A DNA stretch of 64,000 bases from JANMES01 sp038229715 (GCA_038229715.1 JBBROD010000014.1:3792-67791), one strand, 5' to 3'. Shown: positions 27,364 through 36,738, counted from the first letter of the stretch. Made by a program: numbers and translations. The notes: a model not told the origin generated them from the sequence alone.

Positions 27364-28011
27364 ATGCCCCATCGGCAGGTGCATCTGGACGTCGCCAAAC
27401 CGCTCGGGCCGCTCACTTGGCCGATGGGGTTGACGTTTCTTCGCCTGCTGCTGCTCCCGGTGTTTCTCTGGCTGCTGCTGGCGGAAGTGCCGTACACCGC
27501 CGACGGTCGGCACACCTATCGCCACGCCGCCATCGCGATCTTTGGGATCATGGCGATCACCGACAAACTCGACGGCTACCTCGCCCGCAAACTCGGGCAA
27601 GCCAGCAAGTTGGGCGCGCTCCTCGACCCCGTGGCCGACAAGCTGCTGGTCGCCTCCTGCTTGGTGCTGCTGAGTTTTGAAAGCATCACCGGCCAAGGAG
27701 TTGCGATTCCAATTCCTGTTGTGATAACGGTTTATGCCAAAGATGTGGCCCTTGCCATCGGGGCGCTGGCGCTGTTGATGACCACCGGACGGGTCAGTAT
27801 CGTCCCAAGGTTGGCCGGGAAGCTCAGCATGGTGATACAATCAGCGCTGGTGCTGGCGACTTTGCTGGCGGCGGACTTACGCTCCGCCGGCGAGGGTTTC
27901 GTCACACCGCTCCTGACCAGCCTGCAGTGGGCGACGGTCGGCATCGCTATTGTGGCGAGCGCCGATTATTTCGTTCAAGGCTGGAGGCAGTTTAAGAATC
28001 GTGGGTTGTAA
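27364..28011 (+). CDS. pgsA: CDP-diacylglycerol-glycerol-3-phosphate 3-phosphatidyltransferase
   Basis: 215 residues. The CDP-alcohol phosphatidyltransferase motif D-x2-DG-x2-AR-x8-G-x3-D-x3-D is complete in DKLDGYLARKLGQASKLGAL followed by LDPVADK. About five membrane helices are visible. The enzyme makes phosphatidylglycerol phosphate at the cytoplasmic membrane. The start at ATG 27364 is chosen because earlier codons fall inside the palindromic repeat. A related CDP-alcohol transferase specificity cannot be excluded by sequence alone. Confidence 0.88.
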   Translation: MPHRQVHLDVAKPLGPLTWPMGLTFLRLLLLPVFLWLLLAEVPYTADGRHTYRHAAIAIFGIMAITDKLDGYLARKLGQASKLGALLDPVADKLLVASCLVLLSFESITGQGVAIPIPVVITVYAKDVALAIGALALLMTTGRVSIVPRLAGKLSMVIQSALVLATLLAADLRSAGEGFVTPLLTSLQWATVGIAIVASADYFVQGWRQFKNRGL

Positions 28012-28080
28012 GTCGTGGGTCGTGTGTAGTGAGTTGTAAGTTGGAAGAACAACCTACAACCCACAACAAACAACCCACAA
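28001..28080. repeat. Palindromic repeat, GGGTTGTARGT family, copy A
   Basis: GTGGGTTGTAAGTCGTGGG...GAGTTGTAAGTTG on the left pairs with CAACCTACAACCCACAAC...CAACCCAC on the right. The left arm overlaps the last codons of pgsA. A related element lies at 61565-61635. Confidence 0.8.
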
Positions 28081-28104
28081 ATCAGAGTCCAAATAGAAAG
28101 CCCT

Positions 28105-29334
28105 ATGTCGTTCGCCACCATCCCTGAAGTATTGGAAGACCTCAAAGCCGGCAAGCCGATCGTTCTCGTCGACGATGAAGACCGCGAGAATGAAGGCGAC
28201 ATCGTCTACGCTGCCGATTTTTGCGACGCGGTGGCCGTCAACTTCATGGTGAAGCACGCCCGCGGCGTGGTGTGCTTGGCGCTGACCGAAGAGCGCTGCG
28301 ACAAACTGCGCCTGCACCCGCAGACGAACTTCAACTCCGCCGCGCTCGCCACCGCGTTCACGGTGACGGTCGACGCGCACAAGCGGTTCGGCGTGAGCAC
28401 CGGCGTGAGCGCCAAAGACCGCGCCAAGACCATCGAAGTCGCCATCGCCGAGGACGCGCAGCCGCACGATCTCAACCGCCCCGGCCATATCAACCCGCTC
28501 CGCGCCCGCGACGGCGGGGTGCTCGTTCGGTCCGGCCAAACCGAAGGCAGCGTCGACCTCTGCCGCTTGGCTGGGCTCAAGCCCGCGGGCGTGATCTGCG
28601 AAATCATGGCCGACGACGGCGAAATGATGCGCCGCCCGGAGCTGGAAATCTTTTGCAAACAGCACCAGCTCAAGATGTGTACGATCGCCGACCTGATCAG
28701 CTACCGACTGAAGCGCGAGCAGTTCGTCAAGCGGATCGAGAGCATCACGCTCCCCACGCGCTGGGGTGAGTTCCGCCTGCACGCCTACCAGAGCGCGATC
28801 GACCCGCAGCCGCACCTGGCTCTGTGCAAGGGCGGCATCGGCGAGCGCGACGAAGCCGGGAAAGCCAAAATCCACTCGGCCCCGACCCTCGTCCGCGTGC
28901 ACAGCGAATGCCTCACCGGCGACATCTTCGGGTCCGGCAAATGCGACTGCGGCGACCAGCTTTCCACCGCCATGCAAATAATCGAATCCGCCGGCAGCGG
29001 CGTGCTGCTCTACCTGAGACAGGAAGGCCGCGGCATCGGCCTGGCGAACAAACTCCACGCCTACGCCCTGCAGGAAAAAGGCCTGGACACCGTCGAAGCC
29101 AACCAACGATTAGGATTGCCCATCGACAAACGCGACTACGGCATCGGCAGCCAAATCCTCCGCGACCTGGGCCTGCAAAATATTCGCATCATGACCAACA
29201 ACCCGAAGAAGATTTACGGGATCGAAGGGTACGGTTTGAAGGTGGTGGAGGAAGTGCCGCTGCGCATCGAACCGGGAACGCACAACAAGCGATACCTGCA
29301 GACGAAGAAGGACAAGATGGGGCACAAGCTCTGA
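28105..29334 (+). CDS. ribBA: Bifunctional 3,4-dihydroxy-2-butanone-4-phosphate synthase / GTP cyclohydrolase II
   Basis: 409 residues. The N-terminal RibB domain (about 1-200) has DDEDRENEGDIVYAAD and the RPGHINPLRA and GLKPAGVICEIM signatures. The C-terminal RibA domain (about 205-400) has the zinc cysteines in GSGKCDCGDQL preceded by VRVHSECLTGD, then RQEGRGIGLANKLHAY and the guanidine site. Both steps start riboflavin synthesis. No FMN riboswitch is visible upstream, where only 24 bases separate the palindromic repeat from the start codon. Other rib genes are not adjacent. Confidence 0.95.
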   Translation: MSFATIPEVLEDLKAGKPIVLVDDEDRENEGDIVYAADFCDAVAVNFMVKHARGVVCLALTEERCDKLRLHPQTNFNSAALATAFTVTVDAHKRFGVSTGVSAKDRAKTIEVAIAEDAQPHDLNRPGHINPLRARDGGVLVRSGQTEGSVDLCRLAGLKPAGVICEIMADDGEMMRRPELEIFCKQHQLKMCTIADLISYRLKREQFVKRIESITLPTRWGEFRLHAYQSAIDPQPHLALCKGGIGERDEAGKAKIHSAPTLVRVHSECLTGDIFGSGKCDCGDQLSTAMQIIESAGSGVLLYLRQEGRGIGLANKLHAYALQEKGLDTVEANQRLGLPIDKRDYGIGSQILRDLGLQNIRIMTNNPKKIYGIEGYGLKVVEEVPLRIEPGTHNKRYLQTKKDKMGHKL

Positions 29335-29571
29335 TCTTCAAAACCCTACCGGTAAATAAGTTAGGCGGTGATCCGGTTCGCTGCCGATTCGAGCGAATCT
29401 GCTGCCACCCTGCCAAGGCCGGTTCAACCGCGTTTGCGAAAATAGGATGCAACTCATCAATCCCCGCCGCTTCCCCCGGATGCAGCGATCGGATAGTGTC
29501 GGTGACATTCGTAAGGAACCCACCGGCCGATGCTGGTGGGGGCGGTGGCGCTTAAATCTCGAAAAACGCTC

Positions 29572-31497
29572 ATGTCCGATTCAAATCACGATTCGTCCAA
29601 GCCGCAGGCGTTGTCGTTGCTCGCGAGCGAGCGGCCGCGCAATCTGGGGTGGTTCGGGGCGGCGGGGTTGTTGTTTGGCGATTGGGGCACGAGCCGTCTT
29701 TACGTGCTCGGGCTGGCGTTTCTGGTTGCGGGGAGGAGCAGCTTTTTTCTCATCGCCGCGATGAGCATGCTCATCCTGTTCGTCGCCTGGGCGTACACGC
29801 AGATCTGCCGGATTTATCCCGACGGCGGCGGCGTTTACACGGCGGCGAGGCATCGGCATCCGCTGCTGGGCGTGGTCGGGGCGCTACTGCTGTTTTCGGA
29901 TTACACCATCACCGCCTCGCTCAGCGCGGTGGAAGCGTTCCACTATTTCGGGCTCGGCGAGCGTCACGAGGTGATGGTGGCCGAGGCCGATCCCGGCGAC
30001 GACGTGCGGCTACATTCGGACAAGACTGAGGAAAAAAAGGAATCTCACTCGCTGTGGCACTGGAACAGCCCCGGCCTGTGGGCGATCGCCGCGATCTTTC
30101 TGATCGGAGCGCTCAACCTTCTTGGTCCAAAACACACGGCCGGCCCGGCGATTATGGCGGCGGTGGGGATGATCGCGATCACGCTGCTGGTGACCGCCTT
30201 TGCGCTACCGAGGCTGCCGTGGTCGCAGATTCATTTGAAGATCGGCACGCTCCATCAGCCGCCGCTGCAGATGTGGGAGGCGTTTGTCGCCGTCGTTTTG
30301 GCGCTCTCGGGCGTGGAGGCGATCGCCAATCTCACCGGCGTGATGAAGCGCCCGGTGTACGGCACGGCCAGCAAATCGATCTGGATGGTGGCGGCGGAAG
30401 TGGCGGTCTTCAACCTGCTGCTGGCGCTGATCATGGTCTGCACGACCGGCCTCGGCCGCGAGGGGCATAAGGAAGACATGCTGGCGTATCTCGCTCACGC
30501 GTACATTGGCGTGTGGGGCGAATGGCCGGTGCGAATCGTCGGCGGGGTGCTGCTGCTCAGCGCCACCAACACCGCCATCGGGGCGCTGATGAGCACCGTG
30601 TACGTCATGAGCCGCGATAACGAACTGCCCGGCGTGCTGCAGAAGCTCAACAGCTTCGGCTCGCCGTGGCTCGGCTGCGTGATCGCGACGCTCGTGCCGG
30701 CCGGTGTGTTGCTGTTCTATCATGACCTGGAAAAACTCGCGCATCTGTACGCGATCGGCATTGTGGGCGCGGTGTCGATCAACTGCTTACTCACCGCGTT
30801 TCACCCGCGCCTGCGGCGGTGGTACCGCAAATGGCCGATGGTGTTGATCGGCATTCTGCTGGTGGCGGTGTGGGTTACGCTCGCGGTGACGAAACCTCAC
30901 GCGCTGATCTTTGTTTCGATCGTGATGATCGTCGGGTTGATCTGTCGCCAGGCGACGCAGTATTACGCGAAGAAGCGGCCGAAGCCGTCGCTGCTGCGGC
31001 AGGCGATTGTCGAGCAGCTTCCGCCGGAAGCGCTGCTCAAGGCCAAGTTGCTGCTCTCGACGGCCGGTTCGGCGCGGCTGGCAGTGCCGGCGCTGGAGTA
31101 CGCCAAGTCGCTCGACGCGGCGCTGGTGGTGTGCTACGTCCGCGAAGTCGCGCTGTCGTACAAGGTGGAGGCTGAGACCCGGCTGACGCTCGATAACGAT
31201 CCGGCGGCGCAGGCGCTGTTTACGGATTTCCTGGACCTCGGGCACAAGTACGGCGTGCCGATCATCCCGATGTACGACACCGGCCCGAACGCCCCGGAAC
31301 TGATCGCCGAGACCGCCGCCATCAACGGGGTGGAGAAGCTGCTGATCGGCTCCAGCCGTCGCGGCGCGTTGCACACGTTCATCAAGGGAAGCTTCCAGCG
31401 GAAGTTGGAAGCCCTGCTCCCGCCGGACATTTCCGTACATGTTTTGGAAGAAGAAGCGGTCGTCCCGACGTCGGAAGTGACAAGCACCCGAGCGTAG
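29572..31497 (+). CDS. KimA-like APC potassium transporter with C-terminal USP domain (first paralogue)
   Basis: 641 residues from ATG 29572. The membrane part (about 20-470) has the APC pattern of KimA (formerly YdaO): AYTQICRIYPDGGGVYTA, LLLFSDYTITASLSA, LSGVEAIANLTGVMKRPV and LLSATNTAIGALMS. The cytosolic tail (about 490-625) looks like a universal-stress-protein fold ending GSSRRGALHTFIKGSF. B. subtilis KimA is a high-affinity, proton-coupled potassium importer with the same layout. The next gene is a paralogue that carries a c-di-AMP riboswitch; I find no such leader before this copy. Potassium as substrate is inferred from the family and the riboswitch next door. Confidence 0.82.
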   Translation: MSDSNHDSSKPQALSLLASERPRNLGWFGAAGLLFGDWGTSRLYVLGLAFLVAGRSSFFLIAAMSMLILFVAWAYTQICRIYPDGGGVYTAARHRHPLLGVVGALLLFSDYTITASLSAVEAFHYFGLGERHEVMVAEADPGDDVRLHSDKTEEKKESHSLWHWNSPGLWAIAAIFLIGALNLLGPKHTAGPAIMAAVGMIAITLLVTAFALPRLPWSQIHLKIGTLHQPPLQMWEAFVAVVLALSGVEAIANLTGVMKRPVYGTASKSIWMVAAEVAVFNLLLALIMVCTTGLGREGHKEDMLAYLAHAYIGVWGEWPVRIVGGVLLLSATNTAIGALMSTVYVMSRDNELPGVLQKLNSFGSPWLGCVIATLVPAGVLLFYHDLEKLAHLYAIGIVGAVSINCLLTAFHPRLRRWYRKWPMVLIGILLVAVWVTLAVTKPHALIFVSIVMIVGLICRQATQYYAKKRPKPSLLRQAIVEQLPPEALLKAKLLLSTAGSARLAVPALEYAKSLDAALVVCYVREVALSYKVEAETRLTLDNDPAAQALFTDFLDLGHKYGVPIIPMYDTGPNAPELIAETAAINGVEKLLIGSSRRGALHTFIKGSFQRKLEALLPPDISVHVLEEEAVVPTSEVTSTRA

Positions 31498-31579
31498 TGA
31501 GGGCGAGGGAATCACGATTTTTGTGTGTCGTAAGTGCAATTCCTGTATTGTCTTAGTGCATTTTTATGACCGGGTAGGT

Positions 31580-31790
31580 GTTCCGCTTATTGACACGCCA
31601 GCCTGCGCGCGTCACGCTATTGCCCGTATTGAGCCGCCGAGGTCGTGTCCGATGACGCGACGCGGGGAACCCAAGGGTGATCAGAAGGAAGTCACTGATC
31701 ACCGGGGGCTAAGGGACTCACAAAAGTCCCGGGACACTTTCAAGTCCCAGCCCGTCAGCTAACCCCGTAGGCCTGTGAAAGGGCGCAACG
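31580..31790 (+). ncRNA. c-di-AMP (ydaO/yuaA-type) riboswitch aptamer
   Basis: The leader contains the conserved pieces of the ydaO class in the right order: CCGCTTAT (31583-31590), GCGGGGAACCCAAGGGTGA (31662-31680), a variable stem, GGGACACTTTCAAGTCCC (31731-31748) and the diagnostic CCCGTCAGCTAACCCCGTAG (31751-31770), ending GGC...GAAAGGG. Class members bind c-di-AMP and usually switch off potassium or osmolyte genes. Here it lies in the 520-base leader of a KimA-like transporter, exactly its expected target. Recognised by eye; the ends are approximate. Confidence 0.88.
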
Positions 31791-31899
31791 CAAGCTCCAC
31801 AATAGCGGGAACGAATGTTCCCGTCGGACGAAAGCAACCGCCTTTCGTCGATCGGGTTTGAACAACCCGATCACCTTCCGAGCAAAGCGCTGTGCGAAT

Positions 31900-31965
31900 G
31901 TGAACGACACCCGTTTTTCGACGATTCCTCGAATCGTCGTGGGTGCTATTCGTTCACCGTTTTTT
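31900..31965 (+). terminator. Intrinsic terminator, likely expression platform of the riboswitch
   Basis: GTGAACGA-CACCC (31900-31912) pairs with GGGTG-CTAT-TCGTTCAC (31941-31957). An inner 9-bp stem CGACGATTC/GAATCGTCG lies within, and six T follow at 31960-31965. It lies between the aptamer and the start codon at 32020, so transcription could be stopped before the gene. Smaller hairpins at 31805-31875 may form the alternative structure. Confidence 0.75.
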
Positions 31966-32019
31966 CTGACGTGCGTTTCTAACGCTCGCCGGATCGAACG
32001 CGCAATTGAAGGCATTTTT

Positions 32020-34179
32020 ATGCATTCCGCTCCGTCTGGTGGTAAGGCCAAGCCCGAAGCTTTGTCCCTGCTCGCGGCTGAACGTCCGCGCAACGTGACA
32101 TGGCTCCAATCCGCCGGCCTGTTGTTCGGCGACTGGGGGACGAGCCGTCTTTATGTACTCGGCCTGGCGTTTTTGTTCGCCGGTCGAACCAGCTTCTACC
32201 TCATTCTGCTAATGAGCCTGCTGATCGTCGCGGTCGGCTGGGCGTACACGCAGATCTGCCGCATCTACCCCGACGGCGGCGGTGTATACACGGCCGCCAA
32301 GGCTAAGAGCAAGACGCTCGCAGTCGTTGGCGCGCTATTGCTGTTCGCCGATTACACCGTCACCGCCAGCCTGAGCGCGCTCGATGCGTTCCACTATTTC
32401 GGCCTGCACCGGACGGCCATAGTGACCGAAACCAAAACCGACGGCGGCGATCAACTCGATACTGAAACCGAGCACCACGTCACACTCGAAGCCCTGCCGG
32501 ATTCGCTGACTTCGGACACTACGTTCAGCCACCTGATGAAGTACGACGCGGAGAAGCGCACGCTTACTTTCCACGGTAAGCAGATGTGGATTTTTGACCG
32601 CCCGATGACCGGTTCGGAGCAAGATCAACTTTCGTTGCTGTCGGAGGACGCGACGTATCGATCCGCGGTAAAAGAGTTGTACGACCAAACCCAGCCCCAG
32701 CCGGGCGAATCGCTGTTGGCGTGGGATTCGCCGGGCCTTTGGGCGATCGTCGCCATCTTTCTCATCGGCTCATTCAACCTGATGGGCCCGAAGCACACCG
32801 GCGGGTTTGCCATTTTCGCGGCCGTCGGGATGATCGTCATCACGCTGCTCATTACCGTGTTCGCGCTGCCGCAGATCGATTGGCATCACATTCAGTTCGG
32901 CAAGCTGTTTAACGACACCGGATTCGTCCATCGCCCGCGCGAGATGTGGACGGCGTTCGTGTCGATCGTGCTGGCGCTCTCGGGCGTCGAGGCGATCGCC
33001 AACCTCACCGGCGTGATGAAAAAGCCCGTCGCCCATACGGCCCGCAAAGCCATCTGGGTGGTGACGGCGGAAGTCGCGATCTTCAACGTCATACTCGCCG
33101 TGGTGATGCTTGCCATCGTCCCGCTCGACCGATCGGCCCACACCAGCGACATGCTGGCGTTTCTGGCCGGGCATTACGTCGCCGGCGTCGGTGAGTGGCT
33201 GGTCCGTATCGTCGGCGGGTTGCTTTTGCTGTCGGCCACCAACACGGCGCTGACGGACATGATCTCCGTCCAGTACCTGATGGCCCGCGACGGCGAACTG
33301 CCGGTCTTCATGCAGAGGCTCAACCGTTTCGGCGTCCCGTGGGTGCCGGCCGTCGTCGCTGCAAGTGTGCCGATCCTGGTGCTGCTGGTCAGCCATGATC
33401 TGGAAGCGCTGGCCGCGCTCTACGCGATCGGCGTGATCGGCGCGGTGGCGATCAACGTTACGCTCTGCGCGACGCACCCGCGTCTTCGCCGGATGCACCG
33501 GAAAATCCCGATGCTGATGCTGGGCATTGTGCTGCTGGCGATCTGGGTATCGCTGGCGTTCACCAAGCTGCACGCGCTGCTGTTCGTGATCACGGTGATG
33601 GCAGTGGGCCTGACCGCCCGAGCGCTCACCAAGTGGCTGGCCGAGCGGAAGGGCCCGCGCGTCAGTCTGCTGCGTCAGGCGATCGCCGAGCAGTTGACGA
33701 CCGAAGCGATGATCAAGCCGAAGATTCTGCTCGGCACTTACGGCTCGGACGCACTGGCGCCGGCGGCGCTGGCCGAGGCGAAGAAGAGCGGCTCGACGCT
33801 GGTCGTCTGCTTCATCCGCCAGGTGAATCTGTCTTACAAGTTTGACGAGAAGAAATTGACGATCGACACGGACCTGGCGGCGCTCAAAACGTTCAGCAAG
33901 ATTCTCGACCACGCTCACGAGATGGGCGTGCCGGTCCTGCCGATCTACGACACCGGCCCGGACGCTGCGGAGTTGATGGCCGAGAACGCCGCCATCTACG
34001 GCTGCGATCGCGTGCTGATCGGCTCCAGCCGGCAGGGCATTCTGTATCACCTGATCAAGGGACATTTCCAGCGCCGACTTGAATCGATCCTCCCGCGGGA
34101 GATTCCGGTTCAGGTGGTCGCCCCAACGCCGGTGGTGGCGAACGAATCGCCAGCCGAGCCGGCGGTGGCGGCGCACTAG
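32020..34179 (+). CDS. KimA-like APC potassium transporter with USP domain (second paralogue, riboswitch-controlled)
   Basis: 719 residues from ATG 32020; a longer frame would begin inside the terminator and is rejected. It has the same layout as its upstream paralogue: GLLFGDWGTSRLYVL, AYTQICRIYPDGGGVYTAAK, LSGVEAIANLTGVMKKPV, a universal-stress tail (about 565-705) with GSSRQGILYHLIKGHFQRRL. It differs by about 75 extra residues (about 135-220) in an extramembrane loop after the third or fourth helix, rich in Asp, Glu and Thr. The leader carries the c-di-AMP riboswitch and terminator, so expression should fall when c-di-AMP, and hence potassium, is high. Confidence 0.85.
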   Translation: MHSAPSGGKAKPEALSLLAAERPRNVTWLQSAGLLFGDWGTSRLYVLGLAFLFAGRTSFYLILLMSLLIVAVGWAYTQICRIYPDGGGVYTAAKAKSKTLAVVGALLLFADYTVTASLSALDAFHYFGLHRTAIVTETKTDGGDQLDTETEHHVTLEALPDSLTSDTTFSHLMKYDAEKRTLTFHGKQMWIFDRPMTGSEQDQLSLLSEDATYRSAVKELYDQTQPQPGESLLAWDSPGLWAIVAIFLIGSFNLMGPKHTGGFAIFAAVGMIVITLLITVFALPQIDWHHIQFGKLFNDTGFVHRPREMWTAFVSIVLALSGVEAIANLTGVMKKPVAHTARKAIWVVTAEVAIFNVILAVVMLAIVPLDRSAHTSDMLAFLAGHYVAGVGEWLVRIVGGLLLLSATNTALTDMISVQYLMARDGELPVFMQRLNRFGVPWVPAVVAASVPILVLLVSHDLEALAALYAIGVIGAVAINVTLCATHPRLRRMHRKIPMLMLGIVLLAIWVSLAFTKLHALLFVITVMAVGLTARALTKWLAERKGPRVSLLRQAIAEQLTTEAMIKPKILLGTYGSDALAPAALAEAKKSGSTLVVCFIRQVNLSYKFDEKKLTIDTDLAALKTFSKILDHAHEMGVPVLPIYDTGPDAAELMAENAAIYGCDRVLIGSSRQGILYHLIKGHFQRRLESILPREIPVQVVAPTPVVANESPAEPAVAAH

Positions 34180-34201
34180 GTGTGAGCGTTTGATCAATCC
34201 A

Positions 34202-34274
34202 ACTGGAGGGCGGGTGTCCTCACCCGTCGTGGATTGGAGACAAACGCGGCGGCTGGGGACAGCCGCCCTCCAGT
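34202..34274. repeat. Dispersed palindromic element, family 2, copy B
   Basis: ACTGGAGGGCGGGTGTCCTC on the left and GGGGACAGCCGCCCTCCAGT on the right are imperfect inverted arms. The same arms occur at 58509-58580. It lies between the convergent transporter and M48 protease genes. Confidence 0.85.
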
Positions 34275-34333
34275 CGGCGTCGACAGTTTTCAGAGTGTGC
34301 GAAGTGCCCTGGAAAAGAAGCAGAAGCGCAGAA

Positions 34334-35872
34334 TCAATGCCCAGTAACAGTGCTCACCGTCATCCAAAGCAAGCTGACAACCAGCCCGATTAGCAGCAGC
34401 CCGTACATGCGTTGCATCTGCTTGTCGAACGCATCACTGCGGGCCGGATGGGCGGCTAATTCGCGGAGGAAATGCATTCGCTTCTGAATACTGCCGTGCA
34501 GCCATTCGTGCTTGGCGATGGGGATGTTGTTTACCACTGCTACGCGGTGCAGCGCCGAAGAGAACATCGCCGCCCCGTGTCGGCCGACGGAAGGGTTCGG
34601 GAACGCCTGCGGCTCGTACTGCAGCATCATTTGCACCGGCGCCCCGGCGATCGCCGGCCGCATCGGGGCGACCAGGTCGGACGCATGGAAGATGAGTTCA
34701 CTGGTATCGCCGTTCACCCGGCGGTGGTTCAACTCCATCAGCCGTGCGGCGTACACGTCGGCCTGCCGCTCGCACTGGCGACTGAGAAAGCCGAAGGTCC
34801 AGAACAACCCGCTGATACCGGCCAGTGCGAACAGTTCCTCTCCGTAGCGGAAATTGAGTGGCGTGAGTTTTTCAAGGCAGCCCAGACCGCACATGCACAG
34901 GATGAAAAAGATGACATACCAAACCATGTGGCGGTGTACGACGTGCCCCATCTCGTGCGCGAAAACCGCTTCGATCTGTTCGTCGGTCATCGTCTCCAGC
35001 AGCGCATCGCTCAGCAGCACATATCGCACCGGCGAAAACAGCCCCATGACGGCGGCGTTGCAGACGTTATTGTTGGTCTGCCAAAGCAGGATTTCGCGGT
35101 ACTTCATCCCCGATCGCCGCGCCATCGACACCAGCCGTTGCCGCAGCGGCGAATCCGGCAGCGGAATCGTGTTCAGCACGCGGCGGAGGATTGAAGGCGC
35201 CAGCACGAAGATGATCGCCGACGCTGACACGCTGATGACTGCTTCGGAAACTTCGGTCGTCGCGTAACCGCTCAACGTCCACCCTCTGGAGATGAGGTCG
35301 CGCATCGCCACGATCAAAATCAGCGGCAGGCAGATGAACAGCACCTGCATGCGGAAGTTCGATCGGAAATAATCCCAAAATCGCGGCGGGGCGATCAGCG
35401 GCAAATCAGCTTCGAGTTGGTTGAGCAGATTTTGTTCCCGCGGCGCCCGGTCGGCTGGGAACTGCGCCCACCACAGCCCCATCCAGGTGACAATGCCGGG
35501 CATGATCCCCAGCAATACCGTCGGCGAGTGCAATCCCATCCAACTGATCGGTTCGCCCTGCTGTACCGGCGGGAAGATCATCTGCATCACGTCGCCCCAG
35601 CCGAGCAGGTAAATCCCGAACCCGAACCACACCGGCACGAGCCAGCGGGCGAAGTGGATCATCCGGTTGAAACGCCCGACGCTGCGGTGGAGGTTGTCGG
35701 TCTCCACTTGGCGGGCGAGGAACCGCGACCAGAGGCCGAGGGTCACCACAAGAATCACGTAAAAGCCGAAGAACAGCCCGACCCGCAGCGCTAAATGCGC
35801 CGTTGACGGGGATGCCTCTGGACGCCAGAGCATCCAGAGCATGAAGATCATCATCAAAAGAATGCGAGACAC
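34334..35872 (-). CDS. M48 family membrane peptidase (Ste24/HtpX-like)
   Basis: 512 residues beginning with GTG at 35872. Several membrane helices are seen (about 3-20, 27-47, 75-95, 110-135, 175-195, 210-235 and two after the active site). The zinc site is HEMGH (306-310) inside EAVFAHEMGHVVHRH, and a later RQCERQADVYAARLM supplies the third ligand. Members cleave membrane or misfolded proteins. The C-terminal 150 residues end in another helix (MYGLLLIGLVVSLLWMTV). It is a second, differently built M48 peptidase compared with the one at 25.5 kb. Confidence 0.85.
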   Translation of the reverse strand: MSRILLMMIFMLWMLWRPEASPSTAHLALRVGLFFGFYVILVVTLGLWSRFLARQVETDNLHRSVGRFNRMIHFARWLVPVWFGFGIYLLGWGDVMQMIFPPVQQGEPISWMGLHSPTVLLGIMPGIVTWMGLWWAQFPADRAPREQNLLNQLEADLPLIAPPRFWDYFRSNFRMQVLFICLPLILIVAMRDLISRGWTLSGYATTEVSEAVISVSASAIIFVLAPSILRRVLNTIPLPDSPLRQRLVSMARRSGMKYREILLWQTNNNVCNAAVMGLFSPVRYVLLSDALLETMTDEQIEAVFAHEMGHVVHRHMVWYVIFFILCMCGLGCLEKLTPLNFRYGEELFALAGISGLFWTFGFLSRQCERQADVYAARLMELNHRRVNGDTSELIFHASDLVAPMRPAIAGAPVQMMLQYEPQAFPNPSVGRHGAAMFSSALHRVAVVNNIPIAKHEWLHGSIQKRMHFLRELAAHPARSDAFDKQMQRMYGLLLIGLVVSLLWMTVSTVTGH

Positions 35873-36205
35873 GTCGAATGAATCCTATTCCGCGTTCAGC
35901 CGGGTGGTTAGTCGCGTAACAGTACACCGCGGTTGGAAACCCGTCGAGACAAACATGGAAATCAGAGAAATGTTTGTGATACCGATCGGTCCGGTTGCGG
36001 CTAGCCGCATTGAAATCGTGCGGCTTTCAACAAGCCTCAGGTGGGGTTGTTCACAAAAGCCGCGTTTTTGGCTCGGTAGCAAGTCTGATAACCACAATCT
36101 AAGCCTACTTTATCAAAATTACCCAAATTAACAAAAGTGTTTTGCCGCGACATCCGATGAAGAAAAAGTAAGGGGATCAGGGAACTACTGATACAGGAGC
36201 TAGCT
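35873..36205. other. Spacer without a recognisable gene
   Basis: About 330 bases between the divergent M48 and PilZ genes. It becomes AT-rich toward its right half, as a promoter region would. I see small palindromes (GCGGCTAGCCGC) but no repeat family member, RNA gene or conserved small protein. AGGAG at 36194-36198 serves the PilZ gene. Confidence 0.5.
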
Positions 36206-36670
36206 ATGACCACGTTGCACGAACAAGGCAAGAAGAACCCGATGAAGATTGGTCCCGAATCGGCCAAGTCCGGCTCTGAACGCCGACAGCACCGTCGTCA
36301 TGATCTGGAACAGAGTGGGATCAGCGTGGAACGCTGGGACGGCCAGCGCAAGGCCGGCGAACCGATCGGCCAGTTGGTCGATCTCTCCGCCGGTGGCGTT
36401 CGCATCCGCACGCAGTCAGCCAACATTAAAGCCGACGGCCAGATCCGTGTGAAGCTTGCCCTCCCCGACTACGCGGGCATTTGCCCGTTCGTCGACACCA
36501 GCAGCAACGATCCGAAGCCCAAGCGCGAATGGATCGGCTGGATGACCGTCGCCCGCGTGACCAAAATCACCGATCAGCAAGCCGACGTTTGCGGCAGGCT
36601 CGTCGACATGGACGAGATGGACCGCGGCATGCTCGGCCTTTACCTCAGCACCCAGCCGCTGGCGGCGTAA
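36206..36670 (+). CDS. PilZ domain protein (putative c-di-GMP receptor)
   Basis: 154 residues. The two PilZ signatures are present: an arginine patch ERRQHRRHDL (about 30-39) and DLSAGGVRIRT (about 64-74, D-x-S-x-x-G). These bind cyclic di-GMP. It is a single-domain protein of typical length with a short charged N-terminal tail and a C-terminal extension. It follows a good ribosome binding site and is followed by a terminator, so it is probably transcribed alone. No polysaccharide or motility gene is directly adjacent. Confidence 0.82.
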   Translation: MTTLHEQGKKNPMKIGPESAKSGSERRQHRRHDLEQSGISVERWDGQRKAGEPIGQLVDLSAGGVRIRTQSANIKADGQIRVKLALPDYAGICPFVDTSSNDPKPKREWIGWMTVARVTKITDQQADVCGRLVDMDEMDRGMLGLYLSTQPLAA

Positions 36671-36697
36671 GCCCCGCCGGCTAACAAGCCACTACGC

Positions 36698-36738
36698 GAC
36701 CCGCCGACGATCTTTTGGATCACGGCGGGTCTTTTATT
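36698..36738 (+). terminator. Intrinsic terminator of the PilZ gene
   Basis: GACCCGCCG (36698-36706) and CGGCGGGTC (36723-36731) form a 9-bp stem followed by TTTTATT, 28 bases after the stop codon. Confidence 0.85.

Noticed and set aside
28012..28104. FMN riboswitch before ribBA
   Set aside because: The space is under 100 bases and is occupied by a palindromic repeat; none of the FMN-element conserved blocks is present.
31523..31762. 79-codon open frame in the riboswitch leader
   Set aside because: It lies on top of conserved riboswitch blocks and ends inside the aptamer; no protein similarity.
32770..34197. 475-codon open frame antisense to the second KimA-like gene
   Set aside because: It is a His/Gln/Arg-rich shadow translation of membrane-protein codons, without any motif.
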